The position numbers were made by a program, and so were the translations under genes. Below, in pieces: positions 16,129-24,840 of a stretch of DNA of 64,000 bases. The stretch lies in assembly GCA_900129595.1 (NCBI GenBank), contig FQWG01000002.1, forward strand, positions 454,962-518,961, written 5' to 3'. Origin of the DNA: Flavobacterium frigidimaris (lineage in GTDB: Bacteria; Bacteroidota; Bacteroidia; Flavobacteriales; Flavobacteriaceae). Below the pieces are notes generated by a model that had not been told where the DNA came from, searched no databases, and saw nothing but the letters and a program-made list of their open reading frames with translations. Numbering within the stretch: position 1 is the stretch's first letter; each line of letters starts with the position of its first letter.

Positions 16129-17997
16129 TTATTCAAAAATTTCATCCGGATCAACTAAATCGGATAATTTTTGTTTTAAATCCTCTTTCAAAATTGTCAA
16201 TCCGTATTGGTAAGAAGCATTCATCCAGCCAAAACCTTCTTCGGTTATATAATCGAATTCAGTTCCTACGTTTCCGTATTCTGCCAGAATTTTGTGTGAA
16301 CTTATCGATAAATCAAACTTCTCCGGAATCGTTCCGTTATAATCAACCGCATTTCTGGTAATCAGCCAAAGCCAGCGATAAACCATTTCCTGGGCTTCAT
16401 CGTTAAAATTATAATTGAGTAAACCTTCCCACAAAAGCATTTGATGCGGTGCCCAGCCAAACGGATAATCCCACTGTCGAATTGGTGCATTTTCGTCTAC
16501 ACCGGCAATTGATGCTTTGGTACATCCTGCAATTCCGCCTTTCATTTTAAACCTTGGCAATGTCTTTTTTACTAAAATTTCTGCTTGTTCAGGCGTGCTT
16601 ATTTTTGCCCAAAGCGGATAAAATGTCGGAGCAGCCTCAAAAAAATGCTGTTCTTCCTTTACAAAATTATAATCTAAATAACAGCCGTTTTCCGCATTCC
16701 AGCACAGTTTGTTGATCTTTTCTTTTCTTGAAGATGCTTTCGAAAGCCAATATTCACTAGAGAAAGATTTGTCTTCAAAATATTGAAATTCGTTTTTAAA
16801 GTATTTTTCAATCAGAAACGCAATATCAGTTTCATATTTATAAAGCAGACTATTGATTGCCACCGTATTTAAATTGGCACAAACACCCACTAATCTATTT
16901 GTTGTATCGTGGCCGCTTTCGCGCATACTGCGATCGTGAATAAAGTACTTATCAAGTTCTTCGTCAACTACTTCTCTTTCGAGGTATTTCTTTTCGAATT
17001 CGCGTGTTGACAAATTGTATTTGGGCGCATATTGCTCCAGAATATCATCAAAATGCCCTTCTTCTACTTCAAACGGAAGTCCGATTCCTTCTGCTTTATA
17101 GCGATTTAATCCATTTGCTGTAAGTCGTTTACCTTCTTCCATCCAAACGGTTTGGTATTCTTTTATAGCGGTTTTCAAATGTCTTTCGATCCAGAAAATA
17201 TCCGGATTCGATTTTTCTAAAACATCCATTATTAATGATGTATAAAGTGGCGGCTGCGTACGGGTCAAATAATAACTACGGTTGGCGTTTAGTATTTTTC
17301 CGTAATGATCAATTTGATATTTAAAGTTCTCTGCAATGCCTAAAGCAAGGTCGATTTTGTCATCAATCAAAAGTCCTTTGGCAATAAAATAACTGTCCCA
17401 GCCGTACATTTCATTAAATCTTCCCCCCGGAACTACAAACGGAACTCCCGAGATTTCATTGTTTTTTATTTGAAGTGCCAAAGCCAAAATTCCCGGTTTT
17501 TTATTCAGCGATAAAACATATTCGGACGAAATGTTTTTAGGCATTTGAACCACTTTCAACTTTGGAGTGACAGCTTCTAATTTCTTGAAATAATCAAAAA
17601 CAATTTCGTCGCCAAAAGGCACATACAAATACGCCAGTTCATTTTCGATCTTATTGTCTTCCAGAATTTTTTTTACACCATCGGCATCAATTGTTCGGGT
17701 AAGACCTTTCCAATACAGGTTTTTTATTTTTCCCGAAATTCTTTTTACCGGATCTTCGGTGATTTGATTCAGGTCAATGTCGGCAAATTCGGTATTGCTT
17801 TTTTTAGCCAAAGCAAGTTCCTGTAACAAATTCGAAAGCTGATAAGTTCCTTCAATCAATGCAGAATTTCCGTTTTCATCATGCAGTAAAAACTTTTTTG
17901 GACCATTATCATCGATCGTTATTTTTTTATCGCCATCAGTATCTTCCTGAGCCAATAATTTTTCAATGGTTTGGGTTATATGTAATTTAAATTTCAT
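16129..17997 (-). CDS. alpha,alpha-trehalase, GH37, fungal neutral-trehalase type
   Basis: 622 residues. Hydrolyses trehalose to two glucose. GH37 signatures: PGGRFNEMYGWDSY (190-203), RESGHDTTNR with the likely acid Asp364, QWDYPFGWAPHQ near 517, and TIPEKFD, whose Glu is the likely base. The N-terminus holds an EF-hand-like loop, DTDGDKKITIDD at residues 19-30, which matches the calcium-binding loop of yeast Nth1, followed by NGPK as in fungal neutral trehalases. There is no signal peptide, so it acts in the cytoplasm. The ESGHDTT wording is also closer to the fungal neutral enzymes than to E. coli TreA or TreF. Its start overlaps the end of the MFS gene by 11 bases, so uptake and cleavage are coupled. 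Confidence 0.92.
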   Translation of the reverse strand: MKFKLHITQTIEKLLAQEDTDGDKKITIDDNGPKKFLLHDENGNSALIEGTYQLSNLLQELALAKKSNTEFADIDLNQITEDPVKRISGKIKNLYWKGLTRTIDADGVKKILEDNKIENELAYLYVPFGDEIVFDYFKKLEAVTPKLKVVQMPKNISSEYVLSLNKKPGILALALQIKNNEISGVPFVVPGGRFNEMYGWDSYFIAKGLLIDDKIDLALGIAENFKYQIDHYGKILNANRSYYLTRTQPPLYTSLIMDVLEKSNPDIFWIERHLKTAIKEYQTVWMEEGKRLTANGLNRYKAEGIGLPFEVEEGHFDDILEQYAPKYNLSTREFEKKYLEREVVDEELDKYFIHDRSMRESGHDTTNRLVGVCANLNTVAINSLLYKYETDIAFLIEKYFKNEFQYFEDKSFSSEYWLSKASSRKEKINKLCWNAENGCYLDYNFVKEEQHFFEAAPTFYPLWAKISTPEQAEILVKKTLPRFKMKGGIAGCTKASIAGVDENAPIRQWDYPFGWAPHQMLLWEGLLNYNFNDEAQEMVYRWLWLITRNAVDYNGTIPEKFDLSISSHKILAEYGNVGTEFDYITEEGFGWMNASYQYGLTILKEDLKQKLSDLVDPDEIFE

Positions 17998-19207
17998 CTT
18001 TTGCAGTTATTTTTTTGAGAATAAAAAAGGATATTAATAATAAAGACATTGGAATTAAAGTAAAGTAAAATGCATTTTCCGGCCCTTCATTTTTAAACAG
18101 CCAGCCCGTTATTCTGGAACCTAATGTGCCGCCAAGAGCAGAGAAAATCACAATTAATCCGGTCATGGAGCTTTGTAAATTTTTAGGCAAAGCACTCAGT
18201 ACAATCGAATTTAATAAAGGATAAATAGGTGCAATAAATAGTCCGATCAAAGGAAATGCAAAACCTATTAAAGGAATATCAGAAAGTGCATTGATCCTTT
18301 TTACTTCTAAACCCACTGTTTTTGGAAGTACAAAAATCACAATCAGCATAGCTGAAAAAATACAGAAACTTAAAACCCAGATCCAGTTTACTTTTTTAGT
18401 TACAATACCAGCAATCAACCTTCCAATTGCTAATGAAATGGCCAAAATACTCGCCATCATAATACTGATATTCTCCGGTAAATGAAGCACTTTTGTATTA
18501 AAAGTTGGCAGCCACGAAAGAATCCCCTGTTCGATCATGACAAACAAAAAGACACTAATAACAAAAATAACTGTTAGTAATTTTGCCATTAACCGGAACA
18601 TTTGCAGAAAATCATCTTTGAGGTTTGCTCCTGCCGAAACTTCGGGTTCTTCGAATTTTACAAAAAATAAAAACAAAAATGACAAGAACGATAATGCGGC
18701 CAGAAACCAATACACATTCAACCATGAATCAGGATCTTCTTCGTGATTGAAAGCCGGAAATAAAAAATAAGCCAATGCAATTCCCACCATAAAAAAACCT
18801 TCGATACTGCTCATTAAAGCGTTGTGTTCTTTTTTGGTTTCGGTAACAGTTCCTATCAGCGAATAAACCGAAACTTTGATCAGCGCAAATGAAACCCCAA
18901 CAGTTGCAAAAAGAATTTTAGCATTATCAAAAGAGTTTCCAAAATACATCGAAATACAAGCCAAAGTCACCAACGCCAAACCTATCAACATCGATTTTCG
19001 ATACCCTATTCTGGGTAAAAAAGAGGCTATAAAAAAGGATACAATAGCAATGGGCATGTCTTTGAAAGCTTCTAAAATACTCGCCTGAACTTCATCTACT
19101 CCATAATTTTTCTGCGATTTTAAAATCACAATGCCTACACTATTCAATAAAATAGCGAAGACAAAATAATTGAGGTAAAGTGAGATTTTAATTCCTATGT
19201 TTTTCAT
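17987..19207 (-). CDS. major facilitator superfamily transporter, probably for trehalose
   Basis: 406 residues with about 12 hydrophobic segments. The start chosen is the ATG at 19205-19207 (MKNIGIKISLYLNY), which puts the first helix at the N-terminus; an upstream start would add 19 basic, non-helical residues. A loop between helices 2 and 3 reads PRIGYRKS, a version of the MFS G-x-x-x-D/R-R-x-G/S motif. The gene overlaps the trehalase gene by 11 bases, which suggests it brings the trehalase's substrate across the inner membrane. The sugar assignment is from context only. Confidence 0.85.
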   Translation of the reverse strand: MKNIGIKISLYLNYFVFAILLNSVGIVILKSQKNYGVDEVQASILEAFKDMPIAIVSFFIASFLPRIGYRKSMLIGLALVTLACISMYFGNSFDNAKILFATVGVSFALIKVSVYSLIGTVTETKKEHNALMSSIEGFFMVGIALAYFLFPAFNHEEDPDSWLNVYWFLAALSFLSFLFLFFVKFEEPEVSAGANLKDDFLQMFRLMAKLLTVIFVISVFLFVMIEQGILSWLPTFNTKVLHLPENISIMMASILAISLAIGRLIAGIVTKKVNWIWVLSFCIFSAMLIVIFVLPKTVGLEVKRINALSDIPLIGFAFPLIGLFIAPIYPLLNSIVLSALPKNLQSSMTGLIVIFSALGGTLGSRITGWLFKNEGPENAFYFTLIPMSLLLISFFILKKITAKDEI

Positions 19208-19336
19208 TTTTTGTTGATGTAATTTTTGTTTCCCATTGTTTGGGGTTACGTTGCGACGACGCATTGCTGTGTATCTCTACAATAACTGTATATATATTAT
19301 TTTAACCTGTTAGTCGTAATGCTAAAAATTTAATTA

Positions 19337-19472
19337 AACACATAGAAACATAGATTTTTTATGTGTATAAAAAAAGTAAATCAAAAAGAAACTCGTTTCT
19401 CACATAGCTATGTGTATTAATGCAAGTGAAACGCTTTTTTTTCATTTCAATAATTCTATGTTTCTATGTGTT
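19337..19472. repeat. long-range inverted repeat between the MFS and TonB receptor genes
   Basis: AACACATAGAAACATAGA (19337-19354) and its inverse TCTATGTTTCTATGTGTT (19455-19472) match over 18 bp and are 100 bases apart; between them lies the palindrome CACATAGCTATGTG (19400-19413). All three use the CACATAG word. No gene is seen in this 292-base gap. It may form a large RNA hairpin between the receptor and transporter genes. Confidence 0.6.
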
Positions 19473-19499
19473 AAAATAATTACACCCAACAGGCTAAAT

Positions 19500-22139
19500 C
19501 TAGAAATTAATCGCTACCGAAAATCTAAACGCACGTCCCAAAATAGGTCTTGCCATAAACACATCGCTTGCTGCAGAGGTTGTTTGTCTTGGATCTCCTT
19601 CTGTTAAACCAATTTCGTTGAATAAGTTCGAAGCATCAACTGCAAAACGAAGATTATTGTAACGGTAATTCAAACCTGCTCCTACTTCTTTATAAGCCGG
19701 CAGAACTTGTTTATTATCCTGGTTTGTAAATTTCTTGTCATAATAAGAGAACTGAACATAAGCCGTAAGATCTTTTGTAATATCTACTTCCGGTCTTAGG
19801 TTACAGAAAAACTTAGGGATTCTTCGTGCTGTATTTCCATTAAAATTAAAAGCAGAACCGTCAGCATTTGTACCTGTAAAATTATCGTATTCCGGTTTTT
19901 GAACGGTAAATGTAAAATTCAGTTTTACAATACTATATCTTGCATTCGTTTCTACTTCAAGACCAATATTGTTGACATCGGCAAATTTATTCTCAGAACT
20001 TCCGTCAGATAAAATATCCGTAAAAGCAACATTCTTTAAATTCATGTGAAATAAATTCGCATTTACAGAGAAGAATGAACTGGCATATTTATATCCTAAT
20101 TCGATCTGATTTACTTCAGTATTCTGAAGTTTGCTTAAATCAGCGGCGTTGTCATAAAATGATTCTTCGATAGGCGATCTGAAACCATGGCTATAACGGG
20201 CATAAGAAGCCATTTTATCATTAAATTTATAATTTCCTGCCGCAGTATACGACCATTCGCTCACGTCATATCTCCAATATGTATACGGATTTCCTTTTAC
20301 TGTTGTTACTGCATCATCAGCCGTATTATTGTCTAAAATCCCTAAGTTTTCAGCACCAAATCTGGCGTTATCTCTGTAGCCCGAATATTTATCTTTGTTG
20401 TATCTTAAACCAGCATTGAAAGTCAGATTATCTGTAGCTTTAATTTCTGCGTCAGCATAAATATCATTCAAAACACCTTTCGTTTGGGCGTCTCTTTCTA
20501 ACCAGGTGATTCTTTCTACACCGTTCCAGGTATGATCAACTCCGGTAGTATTGTCTTTTACATTTAATAATCTCGGATCGTCTGAAACACCCACTAAATA
20601 AGAATTCCAGTTCCAGTATTGACTTGATTTCCAGTTCGAATAATAGTAACCGGCAGTTAATTTTACAGGATCTAAATCAAAATTGAAAGAGAAATTATTT
20701 GCAAAATTGTTCATCTTTTTCTCGATATGCCAAAGATCAGCTCTCATAATCAGAGCATTTGGGTCCAGCGTTTGTCCGTTATCTACATAAGAATACGTCA
20801 GATTACTTGCTGTTGTATTTTGAACGCTTGTGGCGTAAGCATCTTGTGTCCATGGACCACCATTGGGAAAAATAGCATTGTAATCCAAATCGATATTGGT
20901 ATTTTTGAAAGCATTTTTGAAAGTCACTTTCTCAGATATTTTCTTTTTGAATTCAGCTCCAATGGAGTTGATAACCGGATGAGAACCATTTTCTAAATCA
21001 GCACTAAACGTCCCTCCTCCATATTGAGGCACATTCAAACGGCTTAAATTTACTGAAGTCAACGTTCCGTAATTTGGATTAAAACCAGGGATTCCTTCAA
21101 TTTTTCCGTTGTTGCTTTTTAGCGGAATTGGCAAATAAAACGCATTTCTGTCATCAAGGTGTTTGAAGTTAATTCTCAAATAATCGTCATCATCAAATTT
21201 ATACGTTATGTTCCCTTTTATCTGACCCCCTTTATTGGCTGTGAAACCAGTATTTCTAACGCCATTATCCGCTCTATAAAAACCTCCAACATTAAAAAAT
21301 AATTTATCCTGAATTAGAGCGCCTGATAAATTAAGATCTGTTCTGAACATTCCGTAATCTGAAGTCGTAAATTTTGCTCTTCCCATAAATTCATTCTGAC
21401 CTGTTTTCGAAATAAAATTGATAATTCCACCCGGAGCATTGTTAGCAAATATTGAGGCAGAACCTCCGCGAACGGCTTCCATTTTGCTTACGGTTTCATC
21501 TAATCTGTAAAAAGTATCGGCGTTGGCAAATTGCAAAGCTCCATCTTCAAAAACCGGTAATCCGTCTTCCTGAATTTGTACATATTCATACGCTCCCGCA
21601 GATGGGATTCCTCTTGCGAAAAGGTTATTTCCTATTTCTCCTCCTGATGCTTCAACTACAAATCCCGGAATGGTCTGCAGTAATGCCGCTGTACTTGATG
21701 GCGCTCTGTCTTCGATTGCCTTTGCTCCCATTGTCGTAATCGCAACACTAGACTCCAATTTAGATCTTGGCGTTGATGATCCTGTGACCACAACTTCTTT
21801 AAGACTTTGTGATTCTCCTTCAAGCAGTAAATTTACTTCGAGAGATTCTCCTTCTTTTATGGCAATTTTTTTCTCGAAGGTTTTATATCCCACATTGGTT
21901 GCGATAATGGTATACGTTCCTGCTTCGACATTCGAGAACGAATATCCTCCATTTTCATCTGTAATCGTATTTTTCCCTGTTTCCTTAATCGACACATTTG
22001 CTCCGGGAATGGTTACTCCGCTGTCGTCGAGTACTTTTCCGGAAACCGTATTTTGATTTTGGGCAAACCCTTTATTTGGTAAAAAAAACAGGCAGAACAT
22101 TAAAAATAATGTACCTAAATACTGGTGTAGCTTTTTCAT
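19500..22139 (-). CDS. TonB-dependent outer-membrane receptor (SusC-like plug extension), probable trehalose or glucoside uptake
   Basis: 879 residues. Signal peptide MKKLHQYLGTLFLMFCLFFL with a cleavage site near GFAQ, then a carboxypeptidase-like beta-sandwich (NTVSGKVLDDSGVTIPGANV ... GTYTIIATNVGYKTF), a TonB-interaction stretch (LKEVVVTGSS), plug domain (about 130-240, ending in PGGIINFISKTG) and a 22-strand barrel ending in an aromatic residue (FSVAINF). It imports a ligand by TonB energy. No SusD-like lipoprotein gene lies nearby, so this is not a classical Sus pair. It is divergent from a LacI regulator across two operators and followed by transporter and trehalase genes, which gives the substrate guess. 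Confidence 0.9.
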   Translation of the reverse strand: MKKLHQYLGTLFLMFCLFFLPNKGFAQNQNTVSGKVLDDSGVTIPGANVSIKETGKNTITDENGGYSFSNVEAGTYTIIATNVGYKTFEKKIAIKEGESLEVNLLLEGESQSLKEVVVTGSSTPRSKLESSVAITTMGAKAIEDRAPSSTAALLQTIPGFVVEASGGEIGNNLFARGIPSAGAYEYVQIQEDGLPVFEDGALQFANADTFYRLDETVSKMEAVRGGSASIFANNAPGGIINFISKTGQNEFMGRAKFTTSDYGMFRTDLNLSGALIQDKLFFNVGGFYRADNGVRNTGFTANKGGQIKGNITYKFDDDDYLRINFKHLDDRNAFYLPIPLKSNNGKIEGIPGFNPNYGTLTSVNLSRLNVPQYGGGTFSADLENGSHPVINSIGAEFKKKISEKVTFKNAFKNTNIDLDYNAIFPNGGPWTQDAYATSVQNTTASNLTYSYVDNGQTLDPNALIMRADLWHIEKKMNNFANNFSFNFDLDPVKLTAGYYYSNWKSSQYWNWNSYLVGVSDDPRLLNVKDNTTGVDHTWNGVERITWLERDAQTKGVLNDIYADAEIKATDNLTFNAGLRYNKDKYSGYRDNARFGAENLGILDNNTADDAVTTVKGNPYTYWRYDVSEWSYTAAGNYKFNDKMASYARYSHGFRSPIEESFYDNAADLSKLQNTEVNQIELGYKYASSFFSVNANLFHMNLKNVAFTDILSDGSSENKFADVNNIGLEVETNARYSIVKLNFTFTVQKPEYDNFTGTNADGSAFNFNGNTARRIPKFFCNLRPEVDITKDLTAYVQFSYYDKKFTNQDNKQVLPAYKEVGAGLNYRYNNLRFAVDASNLFNEIGLTEGDPRQTTSAASDVFMARPILGRAFRFSVAINF

Positions 22140-22178
22140 TTTCTTGTTTGGTTAGTTAGTAATTATGGTTATCACTGT

Positions 22179-22186
22179 CAAACTTA
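22179..22186 (-). promoter_or_regulatory. candidate -7 box of the TonB receptor gene
   Basis: TAAGTTTG on the minus strand, 39 bases before the ATG. No -33 TTG lies at the right distance. The LacI sites at 22221-22254 would then lie at about -40 to -75, a position that suits activation as well as repression. Confidence 0.4.
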
Positions 22187-22220
22187 ACTACAAATCATAA
22201 AGGAATTTACGAATTAAAAA

Positions 22221-22254
22221 TCGAAAACGTTTTCGAAAAGACCTAAAACGTTTT
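22221..22254. promoter_or_regulatory. pair of LacI-type operators
   Basis: TCGAAAACGTTTTCGA (22221-22236) is a perfect 16-bp palindrome. A second site with the same ten-base core AAAACGTTTT lies at 22245-22254. The centres are 21 bp apart, two helical turns, so both face the same side of the DNA. Palindromes with a central CG are typical of LacI-family regulators. They lie between the divergent TonB receptor gene and the lacI-type gene. Confidence 0.8.
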
Positions 22255-22303
22255 CGAAACTTAAAAACTTATCAATACAGTTTATTTTTAGTACTTTTAT
22301 TTC

Positions 22304-23329
22304 ATGAATGACACAAAATTAATAGATATAGCCTCGGCATTAGGAATTTCGGTTACTACGGTTTCAAAAGCCTTAAAAGGATATACCGATATTAGTAAAG
22401 CTACGCGCGCCAGAGTGATCGAAATGGCAGAAACCATGAACTACATGCCAAATTCTGTTGCGGTAAATCTTAGAACCAATGAAACTAAGACAATCGGCGT
22501 CATTATTCCCGCTACCGTTCACCACTTTTTTTCGAGTGTCTTAAACGGCATCCTCGAAGAAGCAGAAAAAAGAGGATATCTGGTCATTATATTACAATCA
22601 AACGAAAAGTACGAACTCGAGAAAAAGCAGCTCGCTTTATTAATTCAGAAACGAGTTGACGGGGTTTTAATGTCGCTCTCTAACGAAACAGACGATTTTA
22701 CGCATATTAATGAAGCCATTCGCAAAAACACACCTGTTGTTTTATTTGATAAGATTGCAAAAAGAGTCGATTGCTCCAAAGTAGTTATTAATGATGCAAA
22801 AGCCGCTTTTGATGCCGTTTCTTACCTTATTAATAAAGGATACAAAAAAATCGCCCATTTTAGAGGATCGTATGTTCCGCAAAACTCGATCGATCGATTT
22901 TTAGGCTATAAAAGAGCGCTTGAAGCGCATGGAATCGAGTATGATTCGAAATTGGTTTACGTTTGCGATAACAATACTGATTTTGAAGACGGCTACGAAA
23001 ATGCTCAAAAAATAATGACCGAAAATCCGGATATCGATGCCATTTTTGCCATTACTGATTTGGTTGCTATCGGGATTATCAAATACTTTAATGAAGCCGG
23101 AATAAAAACGCCGGAACAAGTGGCCGTTTTTGGCTTTAGTAATTGGTTTATGAGTACGGTTATTTCACCAAAATTAACTACAATTGATCAACCCGGATTT
23201 GAAATGGGACATCAGGCGGTTTCACTTTTAATTGATGAAATTGTCGATATAAAAGAACATCGTCCGGTAACGCATCAAATTATTGAACTTCCTACAAGAA
23301 TCATTGAAAGAGAATCAACCGTTAAATGA
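22304..23329 (+). CDS. LacI/GalR-family transcriptional regulator
   Basis: 341 residues. N-terminal helix-turn-helix and hinge (LIDIASALGISVTTVSKALK at about 5-24, then NYMPNSVAVNLR at about 46-57), followed by a periplasmic-binding-protein-like ligand domain (TKTIGVIIPA from about residue 61; DAIFAITDLVAIGIIKYFNE near 245; AVFGFSNW near 277). It should bind the two operators upstream and control the divergent receptor gene and itself, sensing a sugar or sugar phosphate, perhaps trehalose or glucose. Whether it represses or activates is not clear from the operator position. Confidence 0.93.
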   Translation: MNDTKLIDIASALGISVTTVSKALKGYTDISKATRARVIEMAETMNYMPNSVAVNLRTNETKTIGVIIPATVHHFFSSVLNGILEEAEKRGYLVIILQSNEKYELEKKQLALLIQKRVDGVLMSLSNETDDFTHINEAIRKNTPVVLFDKIAKRVDCSKVVINDAKAAFDAVSYLINKGYKKIAHFRGSYVPQNSIDRFLGYKRALEAHGIEYDSKLVYVCDNNTDFEDGYENAQKIMTENPDIDAIFAITDLVAIGIIKYFNEAGIKTPEQVAVFGFSNWFMSTVISPKLTTIDQPGFEMGHQAVSLLIDEIVDIKEHRPVTHQIIELPTRIIERESTVK

Positions 23330-23340
23330 TTTTTTAATTC

Positions 23341-23348
23341 TAACTTTG
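23341..23348 (+). promoter_or_regulatory. -7 promoter box for the gene at 23370
   Basis: TAACTTTG, 21 bases before the ATG at 23370 and just after the lacI-type stop. No -33 TTG at a good distance. Confidence 0.45.
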
Positions 23349-23369
23349 CCCCAATCTTAAAAAGCATCA

Positions 23370-23723
23370 ATGTTTCCGATTCCTGAAAATACCGATTTTT
23401 TATTGGCTGATGCCGAAAAAGAAAACTTATATCTGAGCCTTATTGAGCAAATTAATAAAGACTTTAATTTAGCCAATGAAGGAATTGATTTCCCGATGAG
23501 CATTTCTCCCGAAGAATTAAAAATTCAGCTTCACGAAAAAATCTACCGCATGATTCAGTACAAATTTGCTGAATACCTGAATCTCCTTTATATCATTGAT
23601 GTATCTGAAGAAGAAATTAAAAAACTGGATGGCTCTGATTTGGTGATCCTGGCGGAACAGGTTTCTTTTTTGATTTTAAAAAGAGAGTGGCAAAAAGTTT
23701 GGTTTCGAAATTATTACAAGTAG
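23370..23723 (+). CDS. small conserved-looking cytoplasmic protein, unknown function
   Basis: 117 residues, mostly helical, acidic in the first half and basic at the end (LKREWQKVWFRNYYK). No signal peptide, membrane segment or catalytic motif is seen. It has its own promoter box and good coding character with no overlap, so it should be real. I do not recognise the family. It lies downstream of the lacI-type gene and is convergent with the three-gene cassette that follows. Confidence 0.65.
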   Translation: MFPIPENTDFLLADAEKENLYLSLIEQINKDFNLANEGIDFPMSISPEELKIQLHEKIYRMIQYKFAEYLNLLYIIDVSEEEIKKLDGSDLVILAEQVSFLILKREWQKVWFRNYYK

Positions 23724-23749
23724 AGATTCTAAATTTCTAAATTTTATTT

Positions 23750-24235
23750 TTAAGCCTTTGTTGGTATTTCATATAGTTTAATAAAGAGTTCCAAAGATTT
23801 ATTGAAGTTTAATATTTTATCTAAAATTGGCTGTAAGGATTCCGGAGCATCTTCAATAAAATAGTCAATATGAAATTTTAATGTTTCCCCTATCTGGAAA
23901 CGGTCAAGTACTTTTGGCGGAAGTGCAAAAGATCTTAATTGAAGTAATTCGCCACTTCTTGCCTGATCACGAAAAAACCAGGACAGAAATTCTAACGAGA
24001 CTAAACTCTCAGAAGATTTATCTAATGTGAATTCGAATTGTAACATCACTTCATCTTTCAGTCCACCATCAGTTCTTAATAAAGTGGCAAGCGGTAGATG
24101 AGAAAGTGATACATCACCCAAATCAGAACCTTTTATCCCTTCTAAATTATCAATTCCACTGCTAACATTTTCTATTCCTTTTAAACTTCCTATTGTTTTC
24201 TGAAATAAATCGATCTCTTTTGGATATTCTCCCAT
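23750..24235 (-). CDS. unknown protein, last gene of a three-gene cassette
   Basis: 161 residues. Predicted soluble, with a mixed alpha/beta pattern: a leucine- and glycine-rich N-terminal part (about 10-60) and an aromatic, charged stretch LEFLSWFFRDQARSGELLQL (about 102-121). No signal peptide or known motif. The ATG is one base from the stop of the lipoprotein gene upstream, so the two are translationally coupled. Because a lipoprotein and a soluble partner are paired in this way, it may be a partner or immunity-type protein, but that is only a guess. Confidence 0.6.
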   Translation of the reverse strand: MGEYPKEIDLFQKTIGSLKGIENVSSGIDNLEGIKGSDLGDVSLSHLPLATLLRTDGGLKDEVMLQFEFTLDKSSESLVSLEFLSWFFRDQARSGELLQLRSFALPPKVLDRFQIGETLKFHIDYFIEDAPESLQPILDKILNFNKSLELFIKLYEIPTKA

Positions 24236-24236
24236 T

Positions 24237-24800
24237 CTAAGTTTTACTATTTGGTCTTACAATATTTTTTAATCTGTCTAATTCAGACCAAAGTCCGAAA
24301 CCGCTGGTATCTAATTTACTTCCAGTAATTTGAAAACGACCGCATTTAAAACAAATCTTTGCTATACCAACTGTTTTTTCTTTCTTTTTAAAAATAAAAA
24401 TATCACGATACTCTGCAGCACAAGAAGCATAAGCGTCTGGTGACGAATCTTTTTCGCTAAAAACATTTTGAATGTCTTTTTGCTGTTTAATAGTTAAGTC
24501 TGATTTTTTATAATTATGCTTTAATAGAATCTTCTCGAAATTTTCTTTTGGAATAGTATCCGGAAAATGATGCACAAATAAAGTTATGAATTCTGTTTCT
24601 TTTTCAGTATTAATATCTTTCCTAATAAGTTTCGAAAAATCATGATCAGAAAAATTCAAATAATAATGATCTATTTTATCCGAATCGAAAAAAGGTTTTA
24701 ATTCTTTCTTTACAACCTTTTTGCCTGCTACTTCTACTTTATTAGAATTTTTACAACTCGAAATTATAATAACAATAAGTACAAAAATATATTTTCTCAC
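24237..24800 (-). CDS. lipoprotein of unknown function
   Basis: 187 residues. Lipoprotein signal MRKYIFVLIVIIISSCKNSN with Cys16. The mature part is lysine-rich and contains a possible Cys pair: ASCAAEYRD near residue 127 and ICFKCGRFQI near 150, the second in a CxxC arrangement that could bind a metal or form a disulfide. No named family recognised. It lies 40 bases downstream of the gene at 24841 and one base before the next one. Confidence 0.65.
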   Translation of the reverse strand: MRKYIFVLIVIIISSCKNSNKVEVAGKKVVKKELKPFFDSDKIDHYYLNFSDHDFSKLIRKDINTEKETEFITLFVHHFPDTIPKENFEKILLKHNYKKSDLTIKQQKDIQNVFSEKDSSPDAYASCAAEYRDIFIFKKKEKTVGIAKICFKCGRFQITGSKLDTSGFGLWSELDRLKNIVRPNSKT

Positions 24801-24840
24801 TTTTTTTGGATTTAAAACTTAATGTCTTCAATTTGAAATA

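Noticed and set aside
21670..22056. 128-codon plus-strand frame opposite the TonB receptor gene
   Set aside because: It is antisense to the conserved plug and signal region of the receptor and shows no domain.
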